Source: Marinobacterium lacunae
GTDB taxonomy: Bacteria > Pseudomonadota > Gammaproteobacteria > Pseudomonadales > Balneatricaceae
Direction of reading: 5' to 3'
Assembly (NCBI RefSeq): GCF_000705555.1
Contig: NZ_JMQN01000028.1
Coordinates: 1-64,000, forward strand
DNA length: 64,000 nucleotides
Position 1 is the stretch's first letter, and each line of letters begins with the position of its first letter. Below, in pieces: positions 18,330 through 28,666 of the stretch. The notes below the pieces were generated by a model, which worked only from the letters and a program-made list of their open reading frames with translations, had not been told where the DNA came from and made no database searches. A program made the position numbers and the translations under genes.

Positions 18330-19412
18330 ATGAGCAAGAACATACTGCTTCTACCCGGTGACGGTATCGGTCCAGAGATTGTTGCCGAAACGCGTAAGGT
18401 GCTTGAGGTCGTTAATGAAAAATACGACCTGGGCCTTGAGTTAAACGAGGCGCTTGTCGGTGGCTCTGCTATCGACGCGACCGGTAAGCCGCTGCCGGAT
18501 GAGACGCTCGCGGCTGCGAAGGCCGCCGATGCCATTCTGCTGGGGGCCGTAGGCGGCCCGAAATGGGATACCAACCCGGATTTCCAGATCCGTCCGGAAA
18601 AAGGGTTGCTTGGGCTGCGCACGGAATTGGAGCTGTTTGGAAACCTGCGTCCGGCGATCCTCTATCCCCAGCTTGCACATGCCTCTACGTTGAAGGAGGA
18701 GGTCGTCTCAGGCCTCGATATTCTGATCGTGCGTGAGCTTACCGGCGGTATCTACTTCGGTAAGCCACGTGGCATCCGTGAAAAAGAGGGGGGCGTTCGC
18801 GAGGGTTACAATACCTATGTTTACGATGAAAACGAGATTCGCCGCATCGGCCGCGTCGCATTCGAAGCGGCACGGGCGCGCAATAAGAAACTCTGCTCTG
18901 TCGACAAGGCCAACGTTCTTGAAGTGACGGTGCTTTGGCGGGAGATCATGGAAGAGCTCAAGACCGAATACCCGGATGTCGAATTGAGCCACATGTATGT
19001 CGATAATGCGGCTATGCAGTTGGTTCGTGCGCCCAAGCAGTTCGACGTTATCGTAACCGGTAATATGTTCGGGGATATCCTCTCTGATGCGGCGGCAATG
19101 CTGACAGGTTCAATCGGTATGCTGCCGTCAGCGTCTCTGGATAAAAACGGCAAGGGTATGTACGAACCTTGCCACGGTTCTGCGCCGGATATTGCAGGTC
19201 AGGGCAAGGCGAACCCGTTGGCAACCATTCTCTCAGCAGCTATGATGTTGCGTTACTCGCTTGATCAGGGCCAAGCGGCCGATGCGATCGAAGCGGCTGT
19301 CAGCAAAGTGCTGGATCAGGGCCTGAGAACACCCGACATCCTCTCCGAGGGGATGCGTCAGGTGTCCACCGCCGAGATGGGCGATGCAGTTGTCGCGGCA
19401 CTGAACAGTTGA
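18330..19412 (+). CDS. leuB: 3-isopropylmalate dehydrogenase
   Basis: NAD-dependent oxidative decarboxylation of 3-isopropylmalate to 2-oxoisocaproate. The start [12 protein letters not shown], the [14 protein letters not shown] segment and the late [14 protein letters not shown] motif identify the isopropylmalate dehydrogenase branch of the family. 360 residues. It is the last gene of leuCDB, and a hairpin follows within 30 bases. Confidence 0.98.
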   Translation: MSKNILLLPGDGIGPEIVAETRKVLEVVNEKYDLGLELNEALVGGSAIDATGKPLPDETLAAAKAADAILLGAVGGPKWDTNPDFQIRPEKGLLGLRTELELFGNLRPAILYPQLAHASTLKEEVVSGLDILIVRELTGGIYFGKPRGIREKEGGVREGYNTYVYDENEIRRIGRVAFEAARARNKKLCSVDKANVLEVTVLWREIMEELKTEYPDVELSHMYVDNAAMQLVRAPKQFDVIVTGNMFGDILSDAAAMLTGSIGMLPSASLDKNGKGMYEPCHGSAPDIAGQGKANPLATILSAAMMLRYSLDQGQAADAIEAAVSKVLDQGLRTPDILSEGMRQVSTAEMGDAVVAALNS

Positions 19413-19438
19413 TCTGATATACTTGGCAGGTCACAGGC

Positions 19439-19460
19439 GGGATGAGCGGAAGCTCGTCCC
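19439..19460 (+). terminator. Hairpin between leuB and asd
   Basis: Nine-base arms GGGATGAGC and GCTCGTCCC enclose GGAA, with one G-U pair. There is no U-run after it, so it may be a weak terminator or an mRNA-end stabiliser rather than a full stop. The 119-base gap otherwise shows no lysine-riboswitch-like sequence. Confidence 0.4.
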
Positions 19461-19531
19461 GTTCGCGTATCTGTCGGTAACTCTGTTTAGAGCGAGTGAG
19501 TTTAAAAGAAATCCATATAGTGGGGGCACGA

Positions 19532-20647
19532 ATGAAGCGTGTAGGTTTTGTAGGCTGGCGAGGAATGGTCGGATCTGTCCTGATGCAGCGTATGCTGGAA
19601 GAGAAGGACTTTGATCACATTGCTGAGCCGGTGTTTTTCACCACTTCTCAGGTAGGCGCTGCTGGACCTGCGATTGGCAAGGATATCCCGACACTGAAGG
19701 ATGCTCGTAATATTGACGAGCTGAAACAGATGGACGCGATTATTTCCTGCCAGGGTGGTGACTACACGACCGAGGTTTTTGGCAAGTTGCGTGCCGCCGG
19801 CTGGGACGGCTACTGGATCGATGCCGCGTCTACCCTGCGTATGGCAGATGACAGCATCATCGTGCTTGATCCCGTTAACCTGAATGTGATCAAAGATGGC
19901 CTTAGCAAGGGCGTCAAGAACTACGTCGGTGGCAACTGCACAGTTTCCCTGATGCTGATGGGTCTTGGTGGTCTGTTTAAGGCGGGGCTGGTTGAGTGGA
20001 TCAGCTCCATGACCTACCAGGCGGCTTCCGGCGCCGGTGCCCAGAACATGCGTGAATTGATCAAGCAGATGGGGCAGATCCATGCAGGGTCTGAAGCGCT
20101 GCTGGCAAACCCGTCTTCCGCGATACTGGATATCGATCGTCAGGTGGCCGAAACGATGCGTTCGGGTGAGTTTGCGACCGATCATTTCGGTGTGCCGCTG
20201 GCAGGTTCACTGATTCCCTGGATCGACAAGGCTGTTGAAGACGGTCAGAGCAAAGAAGAGTGGAAAGGCTTCGTTGAAACCAACAAAATTCTGGGGCTTT
20301 CCGACTCGCCGGTTCCGATCGATGGCACCTGTGTGCGTATCGGTGCGATGCGCTGTCACAGCCAGGCGTTTACCGTAAAACTGACCAAAGACGCGCCGCT
20401 GGATGAGATCGAGGCGATGATCGCCGAGGCAAACGATTGGGTTAGCGTCGTTCCGAACGAACGTGAGATTACTATGCGTGATCTCTCGCCGGCGAAGGTG
20501 ACAGGGACTCTTGGTATCCCGGTTGGCCGTCTGCGTAAAATGAAAATGGGGCCTGATTACCTGAACGCCTTCAGCGTCGGCGATCAGTTGCTCTGGGGGG
20601 CAGCAGAACCGCTGCGCCGCATGCTGCGGATCCTGCTCGAAGGTTGA
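19532..20647 (+). CDS. asd: Aspartate-semialdehyde dehydrogenase
   Basis: Reduces aspartyl phosphate to the semialdehyde, the branch point to lysine, diaminopimelate, threonine and methionine. Signatures: the dinucleotide fold start [18 protein letters not shown], the nucleophile segment [10 protein letters not shown] and the substrate His/Arg region [13 protein letters not shown] at 19532 follows a G-rich site and gives 371 residues, the length of the gammaproteobacterial type. A good terminator follows. Confidence 0.97.
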   Translation: MKRVGFVGWRGMVGSVLMQRMLEEKDFDHIAEPVFFTTSQVGAAGPAIGKDIPTLKDARNIDELKQMDAIISCQGGDYTTEVFGKLRAAGWDGYWIDAASTLRMADDSIIVLDPVNLNVIKDGLSKGVKNYVGGNCTVSLMLMGLGGLFKAGLVEWISSMTYQAASGAGAQNMRELIKQMGQIHAGSEALLANPSSAILDIDRQVAETMRSGEFATDHFGVPLAGSLIPWIDKAVEDGQSKEEWKGFVETNKILGLSDSPVPIDGTCVRIGAMRCHSQAFTVKLTKDAPLDEIEAMIAEANDWVSVVPNEREITMRDLSPAKVTGTLGIPVGRLRKMKMGPDYLNAFSVGDQLLWGAAEPLRRMLRILLEG

Positions 20648-20667
20648 TTGTAGGCCAAGGCCTTATC

Positions 20668-20704
20668 CAGCCCGGACCGGTTGTAAACTGGCCGGGCTGT
20701 TTTG
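20668..20704 (+). terminator. Rho-independent terminator after asd
   Basis: Stem CAGCCCGG paired with CCGGGCTG around a partly paired loop, followed by TGTTTTGTTT. It separates asd from the downstream paralogue. Confidence 0.75.
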
Positions 20705-20733
20705 TTTCTATCCACTGAAAGGTGTTGTTTAGC

Positions 20734-21729
20734 GTGAATGTAGCGATTTTTGGGCCCAGTACACTGACCGGTGAAAACCTTTTTGAATTGCTGGACGGGC
20801 ATGATCTCAAGGTTGATAGGCTTAGCCTGTACGATCGGGAGGACGAGGCGGGTCGGGCGCTGATGTTTCGCGGCAGTTCAACGCGCGTCAGGCCCCAAGA
20901 GACGGCTGAACTTGGATCCGATCTTGATCTCGTCTTTCTGTGCGATGCCGAAATGGACAAAGATCAGCTTGAGCGTATCAATAATTGTGGCGCATTGGTA
21001 ATCGACCTCTTTCCTGCGCGTCAGAGTGAACCTGTTCTTATTGTGCCGGAGGTCAATGGTGACAAATTGGCGACCGTCAAACGTGGTGACGTGGTCGGGT
21101 GCCCTGATGCATCCAGTATTGCAGCGGCTATGGCACTGGCGCCTATGCAAAAAGAGTATCAGTTGTTGCGCCTGAATGTGGTTGCACTCCAGTCGGCAGC
21201 TGCGCTGGGCCACCAGGGCGTTGAGGCACTGGCGTCAGAAACGGCGCGTTTGCTGAATGGTCGTGACGCGGAGGCTTCTCTATTTGACTCGCAATATGCG
21301 TTCAACTTGATACCCCAGGTTGGCAAGACTGATGCACAAGGCTTCACGGTACTTGAGCACCGTTTTGTGTCTGAGGTGAAAGAACTATTGAATGATGACG
21401 AGATGGAGATCGTCGTCAATGTTTTGCAACTGCCTATCTTTTATGGTGTTGCAGTAATGATGCAGGCGGAAACTGCGCACCCGGTGGATCTGGCAGCAGC
21501 TTCGAGCGCGCTGGAGAAGTTCTCTGGCATTGAGCTGAATCGCGGTAACAAACCCGTGACGCCTGTGGGTACTGCAGCAGGACATGATCAGGTGTATGTT
21601 GATCGCCTGCGCCTTGAGCCAGGTGTCGAAAATGCTTTTGGAATGTGTGCAGTGACCGATAACCTCAGGAAGGGTGGCGCACTGAACGCAATCCAAATCG
21701 CCCAAAGCTGGCAAAAACAGGTCGGATGA
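20734..21729 (+). CDS. Aspartate-semialdehyde dehydrogenase paralogue (Usg-1 type)
   Basis: About 331 residues resembling the Asd fold (VAIFGPSTLTGENLFELLD for nucleotide binding, late VDRLRLEPGVENAFGMCAVTDNLRKGGALNA), but with the weakened active-site region of the Usg family: GCPDASSIAAAMAL stands where true Asd has N-C-T/S. Usg proteins accompany asd or fimV-truA in many gammaproteobacteria, and no activity is established. GTG at 20734 has AAAGG upstream; GTG at 20722 is the alternative. Probably not a second functional dehydrogenase. Confidence 0.85.
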   Translation: MNVAIFGPSTLTGENLFELLDGHDLKVDRLSLYDREDEAGRALMFRGSSTRVRPQETAELGSDLDLVFLCDAEMDKDQLERINNCGALVIDLFPARQSEPVLIVPEVNGDKLATVKRGDVVGCPDASSIAAAMALAPMQKEYQLLRLNVVALQSAAALGHQGVEALASETARLLNGRDAEASLFDSQYAFNLIPQVGKTDAQGFTVLEHRFVSEVKELLNDDEMEIVVNVLQLPIFYGVAVMMQAETAHPVDLAAASSALEKFSGIELNRGNKPVTPVGTAAGHDQVYVDRLRLEPGVENAFGMCAVTDNLRKGGALNAIQIAQSWQKQVG

Positions 21730-21793
21730 TCGTTCTGCGGCGGACGCTGAATGTGGAGAAGGCAGTATGCAAACATCCGTTTGGGTACTGTCT

Positions 21794-21822
21794 TGACCCG
21801 TGCGGGGTTAATCAATAATACT
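21794..21822 (+). promoter_or_regulatory. Sigma-70-like promoter of fimV
   Basis: TTGACC and TAATAC are spaced by 17 bases in the 178-bp gap before fimV. The predicted start near 21829 leaves a leader of about 80 bases. Confidence 0.6.
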
Positions 21823-21907
21823 TGGCGGTGACGCTGGAAACGCAACTCTCTGATTTTGGTGGCATATTCATCGGAGGGCGCGAGTCATATAAGAGGGAAT
21901 CAAATCG

Positions 21908-24808
21908 ATGCTGCGCAAACTTGCCTTAAGCCTCGCGGTCGCCGGGGCGCTGAGTGCCACCCAGGCCAATGCTCTTGGATTGGGTGAAATCCGGGTTAAC
22001 TCCGCGCTTAACGAACCACTCAATGCCGAAATCAAGCTGTTGCAAGTGCGCGATCTGTCGCCGCTTCAGATTCAGCCAAGAATGGCGGATATCGACGAGT
22101 TTTCACTTGCCGGTATCAGCAAGTCCCGGTTTTTATCGGATGTAAGCTTTGATGTCAGGGTCATGCCCGATGGCACCGGGGTCATCCGTTTGAAATCCAG
22201 TGCGCCGATCAAGGAGCCGTTCCTCAACTTCCTGGTAGAGGTGAACTGGCCTGCGGGACGGTTGGTGCGAGAGTACACTTTGCTGCTGGATCCACCCGTG
22301 TTCGATCCGACACCGGTGCCTGGTGTTACTCAAGTGCAACAGGCGGAATCCACAGCCGCACGCATGCCGAGTCCCACGCAGGCACAGACCGTACCTTCTG
22401 CAGCCCCCGCCCGCTCCCAAAACGTCTCCAACATCAAAACGCGCATGAACCCCAATGACGAGGTTTATGTCGATGTGCACGATACGCTGTGGGATCTGGC
22501 GCTAAAGCATCGTCCCAATAGCCAGGTAACACCTGAGCAGATGATGTTGGCGCTGGTGCGTAAAAACCCCGAGTCATTCCCTTCAGGCAATATTAACGTC
22601 ATGAAGGCCGGGACTGTCATGCGCCTCCCGACGCTTGATGAAATCAACAGCCTGACGCCCGCTCAAGCCCGGGCCGAAGCTGCCCGACAGACTCAAGTTT
22701 GGCGACAGGGCCGTGCTTCCACAAAGCAGACGGTAAAACCTGCCGACAAAAAAACTGCTGGAGGTGCTGACGAGTCGGGAAAGCCCGCGGAGCCGGCTAA
22801 GCCAGAGCAGATGGCTGCGCCGGTCGATAAAGCTCCGGCTGAGGAAGCAGCCAGTCAGCTGAAGGTTGTAACTCCTGAAGGAGGCGTTGCGTCCGCAGCT
22901 CAATCGGCTACCGCTGACGATACGTCTGCGTCTGATAACGGGCAGGATCAGGTTGAAGCGACTGCGGCCGATCAATCCGGGCTGCCTGCTGAAGCGCAAG
23001 CGCTTGTGCAGCGTAATGAAGAGCTCGAAAACCGCTTGCTCGTCACACAAGAATCCATTTCGGTAATCGAGCGTGAAAATACCGAACTGAACGATAAGAT
23101 CGATGCTATCGCCTCCCAGATGGATAAGCTCCAGCGATTGATCGAGCTTAAAGATCGTGAATTGGCGGCGATGCAGCAACAGCTGAATCAAAAAGAAGCC
23201 GCGGCTGAGTCGGGAGGTGGCTTCATCGACAAGCTGATGCAGAGTCCCGCCTATCTTGCAGGTCTCGGTGCGGCAGGTGTGGCTGTGCTGTTGGGTCTGT
23301 TGCTCGCCATGCGCAGAAAGAAATCGAATGAACCTGAGCAGGCAGACGAAACTGTAGGAAAAACTGAGAAGGCTGTTGAGTCAGAGTCAGATGCAATGCC
23401 GGAGCTTGCAGCTGCTGCAGTGGCGACGGGTGTTGTGGCTGAAGCGGTTAGCGATTCGAAGGTCGAGAAAGAGCCTGAGGAGCCGGTGTCCGAGGCAGTT
23501 GAACAGGCGATAGTAGAGTCTGAGGGTCAGGATGACATTGATGATCTTGACCTTGATCTCGATATGGATATGGAGCTGGATCTGGACGAGAGCGCCTCTC
23601 CGGAACCTGCAAGCCAAGCGGATACGATCGCTGACGAAGAGTTTGATCTCGGTATCGACGAGCTTGACGAGACTGTTGCTCAGGATGAAGAGTCTCTCGA
23701 TTCTGCATTGGACGATATTCTGGCTGGTGGTGAGGAGTCGGAGCCTGATGATATCGATACCGGCTTGGATGACTTGCTTGCCGAGAATGCTGCGGTCGAA
23801 GAGCTGGATGACGACCTGCCGGGTCCGCTTGACCTCTCGGATGAACAGGACAGTACGTCTGCTGAAGCGGGTGTGGATGAAGACAGCATCGATGAGCTCG
23901 ATTTCTCAATTGATACTGTTGCGATGGCTGATGATAGTGATGATGAGTTGCTGGATCTGCCTGACGATCTGGAATTCGATCTCGCCAAGGCTCAGCCGGA
24001 GGCTGATGACGTAGCAGAGGCTGCATCGGTCAAGCAGGAAGAGGTGGATGCCGATGACGAGTTGACCGGTCTCGATTTCTCTGTCGATACGCCGAAAGAG
24101 TCTCATGAAGAAACCGTTGAAGACGATTTCCTGGACGACTTCTTCGCCGAGGATGCAGCCGATAAGAAAGAGGGGCTCGGTTCCCTGCCGGAAACGTCAG
24201 AGGCCGATGTTGAACCCCTGACAGATGAACCGGTCGAATTCGATTTGGAGGATCCGTCGGTTGGGCTTGGAACGGTAGACGTCACGCCTGAGGAGGAAAA
24301 CTTCGAAGTGGATGACGATCTCGAAGAGATGTTGCAGTCATCCGGTTTTGAAGAAGAGGAAGAGGCTGAGGCTGAAAAATCTGCGGCTCCGGCGAACGAC
24401 TTTGATGATCTGGACGCAATGCTCGCCTCATTCGAGCCTGAGGAAGAAGAGCCGGTAGAGCGTAAGCCAAGCCAGAGCGAGATGGTTGAGGAAGAGCTCA
24501 CCGCCAATATCGCTCACGATCTTGAGATGGACCTGGATGCTGAGCTCGACAGTCTGCTTTCATCTACTGATGATGAGATAGCGCTGGAAGAGGACAGTGC
24601 AGAGGAGTCGGCAGACGAGCCTGATCTACTTGATTCGATGAATCTTCTGGACGGCGCCGACGAGATCGAAACCAAGCTGGATCTGGCGCGCGCATACATC
24701 GAAATGGATGATTCGGAAGGCGCCCGGGATATCCTCAGCGAGATATTGAATGAGGGTAACAATGATCAGCGCCGGGAAGCGGAGCGATTGCTGGGGACCC
24801 TGAGCTAA
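21908..24808 (+). CDS. fimV: FimV family polar hub / pilus assembly protein
   Basis: 966 residues. Order of parts: signal peptide (about 1-22), a conserved FimV N-terminal domain (LGEIRVNSALNEPLNAEIKL), a LysM-like peptidoglycan-binding region around residues 180-245, a coiled coil (RNEELENRLLVTQESISVIE), one membrane helix near 448-468, a very acidic cytoplasmic region of about 440 residues, and the FimV C-terminal TPR-like motif (KLDLARAYIEMDDSEGARDILSEIL). In Pseudomonas FimV recruits type IV pilus and chemosensory proteins to the pole. Placement before truA is as in Pseudomonas. Confidence 0.95.
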   Translation: MLRKLALSLAVAGALSATQANALGLGEIRVNSALNEPLNAEIKLLQVRDLSPLQIQPRMADIDEFSLAGISKSRFLSDVSFDVRVMPDGTGVIRLKSSAPIKEPFLNFLVEVNWPAGRLVREYTLLLDPPVFDPTPVPGVTQVQQAESTAARMPSPTQAQTVPSAAPARSQNVSNIKTRMNPNDEVYVDVHDTLWDLALKHRPNSQVTPEQMMLALVRKNPESFPSGNINVMKAGTVMRLPTLDEINSLTPAQARAEAARQTQVWRQGRASTKQTVKPADKKTAGGADESGKPAEPAKPEQMAAPVDKAPAEEAASQLKVVTPEGGVASAAQSATADDTSASDNGQDQVEATAADQSGLPAEAQALVQRNEELENRLLVTQESISVIERENTELNDKIDAIASQMDKLQRLIELKDRELAAMQQQLNQKEAAAESGGGFIDKLMQSPAYLAGLGAAGVAVLLGLLLAMRRKKSNEPEQADETVGKTEKAVESESDAMPELAAAAVATGVVAEAVSDSKVEKEPEEPVSEAVEQAIVESEGQDDIDDLDLDLDMDMELDLDESASPEPASQADTIADEEFDLGIDELDETVAQDEESLDSALDDILAGGEESEPDDIDTGLDDLLAENAAVEELDDDLPGPLDLSDEQDSTSAEAGVDEDSIDELDFSIDTVAMADDSDDELLDLPDDLEFDLAKAQPEADDVAEAASVKQEEVDADDELTGLDFSVDTPKESHEETVEDDFLDDFFAEDAADKKEGLGSLPETSEADVEPLTDEPVEFDLEDPSVGLGTVDVTPEEENFEVDDDLEEMLQSSGFEEEEEAEAEKSAAPANDFDDLDAMLASFEPEEEEPVERKPSQSEMVEEELTANIAHDLEMDLDAELDSLLSSTDDEIALEEDSAEESADEPDLLDSMNLLDGADEIETKLDLARAYIEMDDSEGARDILSEILNEGNNDQRREAERLLGTLS

Positions 24809-24812
24809 CCTG

Positions 24813-25676
24813 ATGAGTACACAGGAACACAACCAGGGGGCGACGGAAGTCGCCCTCTTTCGTTACGCAGCAGCCGTCGAGTATGCCGGCTCACACTATA
24901 ACGGCTGGCAGGCACAAAGCGGTGAGAACGTCAGGTGCGTTCAACTGGAAGTGGAGCGGGCGCTATCGCGCGTTGCGAACCATCCATTGAGTGTTGTGTG
25001 CGCTGGCCGCACTGATGCCGGAGTGAGCGCGAGTTATCAGGTCATCCATTTTGACGCCCATGTTGAACGCCCGGTGCGTGCCTGGGTGATGGGGGCTAAT
25101 ACCTATCTGCCTGATGATATTGCCATTCTGTGGGTTCGACCCGTTGATCAGGAATTTCATGCACGCTTTTCTGCGCAACAAAGGCGATATCGTTACCTGA
25201 TCTACAGCGCGCCCGTTAAGCCGGCTCTGCTGGCTCGTGGTGTGACCTGGACCTATAAGAAACTCGATGTTGCCAGAATGTTGGAAGGTGCGCGCCATCT
25301 TGTGGGTGAGCACGATTTCACCTCCTACAGGGCAGTGGCGTGTCAGGCCCATAGTCCGGTGCGTGAAGTAAAGGCTCTGGAGGTTTATCGGAGTGGAGAG
25401 CTGATTGTAATCGATATCTGCGCAAACGCATTTCTGCATCACATGGTGCGTAATATCGCTGGCGTGCTGATGAAGATCGGGTGTGGCGATGCGGAACCGA
25501 TTTGGGCGAAACAGGTATTGGATGCCCGTGATCGTCGAGAGGGTGGGGTGACAGCACCGCCTTGGGGGCTTTACTTCGTCGATGTGAAGTATCCGGAGGT
25601 ATTTGATATACCAGCGTCCACCCTGGGTCCCTATTTTTTATCCGACGCCTGTCCTGACGCACAGGGAAGGCTCTGA
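24813..25676 (+). CDS. truA: tRNA pseudouridine(38-40) synthase
   Basis: Converts uridines 38-40 of the tRNA anticodon arm to pseudouridine. The catalytic Asp68 lies in AGRTDAGVSASYQVIHFD; FLHHMVRNIAG and the RYRYLIY strand are also typical. 287 residues, slightly longer than E. coli TruA because of a short N-terminal extension. It begins four bases after fimV. Confidence 0.97.
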   Translation: MSTQEHNQGATEVALFRYAAAVEYAGSHYNGWQAQSGENVRCVQLEVERALSRVANHPLSVVCAGRTDAGVSASYQVIHFDAHVERPVRAWVMGANTYLPDDIAILWVRPVDQEFHARFSAQQRRYRYLIYSAPVKPALLARGVTWTYKKLDVARMLEGARHLVGEHDFTSYRAVACQAHSPVREVKALEVYRSGELIVIDICANAFLHHMVRNIAGVLMKIGCGDAEPIWAKQVLDARDRREGGVTAPPWGLYFVDVKYPEVFDIPASTLGPYFLSDACPDAQGRL

Positions 25677-25713
25677 TAGAATTCGTCCCTTGAAGCTAGA
25701 GTGGGAGAGACTG

Positions 25714-26340
25714 GTGACGCGGGTTAAGATCTGCGGCATAACGCGGCTGGAAGATGCCTTGTGTGCGATTGAAGCGGGAGCAAACGCTCTGGGTTTCGTC
25801 TTTTACGACCGAAGCCCGCGGTCGATCAGTGTTGAGGACGCAGCGCGGATTGTGAGCGAATTGCCGCCGTTCGTGACGACGACTGCGCTTTTTGTCGATC
25901 CTGAACCTGCGCTTGTCGAGCGTGTCATTACTCAGGTGCAGGTTGATCTGCTTCAGTTTCACGGCAATGAGCCTCCGGATTTCTGTGCCGGGTTTGCGCG
26001 GCCTTGGATCAAGGCGCTGCGCATGAAGCCGGATCTGGATGTCATAAAGCAGGCAGAGGGTTACAAGGCGGGCAGGGGTATATTACTCGATGCTTACAGG
26101 CCCGGAGTGCCCGGCGGTACCGGCGATACCTTCGATTGGGAGAGAATTCCACTCGAGCTGGCACCCAGGATTATTTTGGCCGGGGGGCTGAATCAGGATA
26201 ACGTGGCTGACGCGGTGCGCCGTGTCAGGCCTTTCGCCGTTGATGTCAGTGGAGGGGTGGAGGATCGCCCCGGTGTCAAAAGCGGCAACAAAATTGCAGC
26301 GTTTATAGATCAGGTTAAATGTGCCGATCAGCGTCGATAG
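25714..26340 (+). CDS. trpF: Phosphoribosylanthranilate isomerase
   Basis: Third step of tryptophan synthesis, an Amadori rearrangement on a TIM barrel. The catalytic Cys lies in VKICGITRLEDA; the DVSGGVEDRPGVKSGNKI phosphate-binding end is intact. Start GTG at 25714, preceded by GGGAGAGA, gives 208 residues; the upstream in-frame extension overlaps truA and is not homologous. Standing apart from the other trp genes is normal for this lineage. Confidence 0.96.
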   Translation: MTRVKICGITRLEDALCAIEAGANALGFVFYDRSPRSISVEDAARIVSELPPFVTTTALFVDPEPALVERVITQVQVDLLQFHGNEPPDFCAGFARPWIKALRMKPDLDVIKQAEGYKAGRGILLDAYRPGVPGGTGDTFDWERIPLELAPRIILAGGLNQDNVADAVRRVRPFAVDVSGGVEDRPGVKSGNKIAAFIDQVKCADQRR

Positions 26341-26445
26341 GGCGTCGTCGGTCAGCGGTGTTTGATAAGATTCTAACCAGTGTTTGCAGCGTCGGGACCC
26401 CCGAGCCTCAGACAGTGATCAGAGAAAAATCAGGAAAGGATAGAG

Positions 26446-27303
26446 ATGAGCAACTGGCTTGAAAAGATCGTTCCGTCCCTCGTACGCAGCGAGAAGAAAC
26501 GCAGCATTCCTGAGGGTCTTTGGGACAAGTGCCCCAAGTGTGAAGCGGTGCTGTATCGCCCTGAGCTGGAAAAAAACCTCAATGTCTGTCCCAAGTGCGA
26601 TCATCATATGCGTTTGGCCGCACGCCGTCGTCTTGAGCTTTTTCTTGACGAGGGATCGGCTGTTGAGATCGCGGCCGATGTCGAGCCGGTTGATCGACTG
26701 AAGTTTCGTGACTCCAAAAAATACAAGGATCGATTGGTAGCCGCTCAGCGTGATACCGGCGAAAAAGATGCGCTGATAGCGATGCGCGGCGAGCTTGAGG
26801 GCATCCCTGTTGCGGCGGTTGCGTTTGAATTCAGGTTCATGGGCGGCTCTATGGGGGCTGTGGTCGGAGAGCGTTTCGTTCGCGCGGCGACACTGGCCCT
26901 TGAAGAGCGCATGCCGCTGATCTGCTTTTCCGCTTCTGGCGGTGCGCGTATGCAGGAGGCGCTGATCTCCTTGATGCAGATGGCGAAAACCAGTGCAGCG
27001 CTCGAGCGCATGCGCAAGGCGGGCGTGCCGTTTATCTCCGTTTTGACCGATCCTGTTTATGGCGGGGTATCGGCAAGCCTGGCAATGTTGGGTGACTTGA
27101 ATGTTGCTGAGCCTCGCGCGCTTGTTGGTTTCGCAGGTCCGCGTGTAATTGAGCAGACAGTGCGGGAGAAGTTGCCCGAAGGCTTCCAGCGCAGTGAATT
27201 CCTGCTTGAGCATGGCCAGGTCGATATGATCATCGAACGTCGCGAGATGCGCTCACGTTTGGCCTCGATTCTGCGCAAGTTGCTTCATCTGCCTGCAGCC
27301 TGA
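26446..27303 (+). CDS. accD: Acetyl-CoA carboxylase carboxyltransferase subunit beta
   Basis: With AccA it transfers CO2 from biotin to acetyl-CoA, the committed step of fatty-acid synthesis. An N-terminal zinc ribbon has Cys29, Cys32, Cys48 and Cys51, followed by the carboxyltransferase domain ([33 protein letters not shown]). 285 residues. It is separated from trpF by 105 bases and from folC by a hairpin. Confidence 0.98.
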   Translation: MSNWLEKIVPSLVRSEKKRSIPEGLWDKCPKCEAVLYRPELEKNLNVCPKCDHHMRLAARRRLELFLDEGSAVEIAADVEPVDRLKFRDSKKYKDRLVAAQRDTGEKDALIAMRGELEGIPVAAVAFEFRFMGGSMGAVVGERFVRAATLALEERMPLICFSASGGARMQEALISLMQMAKTSAALERMRKAGVPFISVLTDPVYGGVSASLAMLGDLNVAEPRALVGFAGPRVIEQTVREKLPEGFQRSEFLLEHGQVDMIIERREMRSRLASILRKLLHLPAA

Positions 27304-27320
27304 TTGGTTTTGATCCGTCG

Positions 27321-27349
27321 CGACCGCCGTTTGGCGGTCGTTTCCGTTT
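27321..27349 (+). terminator. Hairpin between accD and folC
   Basis: Perfect eight-base arms CGACCGCC / GGCGGTCG with a GTTT loop, followed by TTTCCGTTT. It could terminate part of the accD transcripts; folC starts only 10 bases further on, so full termination would need a second promoter. Confidence 0.55.
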
Positions 27350-27359
27350 CGGAGTAACG

Positions 27360-28640
27360 ATGCAAACACACCTCCCTTCTACTCTCGATGCGTGGCTAGC
27401 CCGCATTGAAGCCTGTCACCCCGCTGAAATTGAACTTGGTCTTGAACGCATAAAGTGTGTGGCCGACAGGTTGGGTATCGATCTGAGCACCAGTCGCAAA
27501 GTGTTGATTGGTGGTACCAACGGCAAAGGCTCGACGGTCACGATGCTGGATTTTGTGCTCAGGGTGGGAGGCTATACAACGGGCGTTTATACCTCTCCTC
27601 ATTTTCTCCGCTATAACGAGCGTGTCTGTATAAACGGTGAGGAAGTACAGGACAGCGTTCTGTGTGAGCAGTTCGAGAAGATCGAACAGGCTCGTGGTGA
27701 GATTGAACTGACCTATTTCGAGTACGGCACGCTCGCTGCGTTGCTCTGCTTTGCCGATGCGAAGCCCGATGTATTGTTGCTTGAAATAGGGCTCGGGGGA
27801 CGGTTGGATGCTGTCAATATCGTTGATTGCGATATTGCTGTCATCACCAGTGTCGCATTGGATCATACGGATTGGTTGGGCAATGACCGTGAGCAGATAG
27901 GTCGGGAGAAGGCGGGCATAGCGCGCTCTGGCAAGCCAGTAGTCTGTGGCGATGCTGAACCACCTTTGAGCGTAATTGAGCTTTGCGAGGACATAGGTGC
28001 GCCCTTGTGGGTCCGAGGTCGTGACTATCAGCTTAACGATGAAGGTGGCAGTTGGGGCTGGACAGGGCGGAACATGGACCAGACGCCAGTGTCATATGCG
28101 TCGTTGAGCAAGCCCACGCTGCCGCTCGTGAACGCAGCTACCGTCGTACAGGTGATCGAGTTACTTGAACTCGGAATTGATCGGTCACAGATTTGTAAAG
28201 GGCTCGAAACGGCCAGAATGACCGGACGTATGCAGCGGCTTGCGCTGCCGGAAGGTGGCTGCATTTTGGATGTGGCGCATAATCCGGAAGCGGCAAGCTA
28301 CATGGCGAATTGGCTGTCGCAAAATTCTGTAGCCGGTCGTACGTTGATGGTTGTTGGGATGCTCGCGGACAAAGATATAGAAGCGGTGATAGAACAACTC
28401 AGTCGGGCTGTGGACAGGTGGTATCCGGCGAGCCTCGGCGGCGCGCGAGGTGCCAGCGCCAAGCGGCTGGCCAACTCGATCAGAACCTTGAAAGGCGAGG
28501 TAGCCGATGAGTATGGGGCGGTATCAGCGGCCCTGAAAGCTGCTCGGGCTGAGATGGGGCCGAACGACAGATTGGTGGTGGCCGGCTCGTTTGTGACCGT
28601 CAGCGAGGTCTTGGCTGAGCTGGATCAATCAGGCCGATAG
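27360..28640 (+). CDS. folC: Bifunctional folylpolyglutamate synthase / dihydrofolate synthase
   Basis: Mur-ligase-like ATPase that adds glutamate to dihydropteroate and to folates. The P-loop GGTNGKGSTVTML, the ITSVALDHTDWLG segment and ILDVAHNPEAA are characteristic. 426 residues. It is followed by an SPOR protein, cvpA and purF, the same order as in E. coli (folC-dedD-cvpA-purF). Confidence 0.97.
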   Translation: MQTHLPSTLDAWLARIEACHPAEIELGLERIKCVADRLGIDLSTSRKVLIGGTNGKGSTVTMLDFVLRVGGYTTGVYTSPHFLRYNERVCINGEEVQDSVLCEQFEKIEQARGEIELTYFEYGTLAALLCFADAKPDVLLLEIGLGGRLDAVNIVDCDIAVITSVALDHTDWLGNDREQIGREKAGIARSGKPVVCGDAEPPLSVIELCEDIGAPLWVRGRDYQLNDEGGSWGWTGRNMDQTPVSYASLSKPTLPLVNAATVVQVIELLELGIDRSQICKGLETARMTGRMQRLALPEGGCILDVAHNPEAASYMANWLSQNSVAGRTLMVVGMLADKDIEAVIEQLSRAVDRWYPASLGGARGASAKRLANSIRTLKGEVADEYGAVSAALKAARAEMGPNDRLVVAGSFVTVSEVLAELDQSGR

Positions 28641-28666
28641 CATATACATATACGGACATCGGGGCG

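Noticed and set aside
19413-19531. Lysine riboswitch before asd
   Set aside because: The gap is only 119 bases and shows a single simple hairpin, not a multi-helix lysine aptamer.
22583-24507. Several Ser- and Arg-rich frames antisense to fimV
   Set aside because: They mirror the Glu/Asp-rich coding repeats of FimV (GAG/GAT read backwards) and are not genes.
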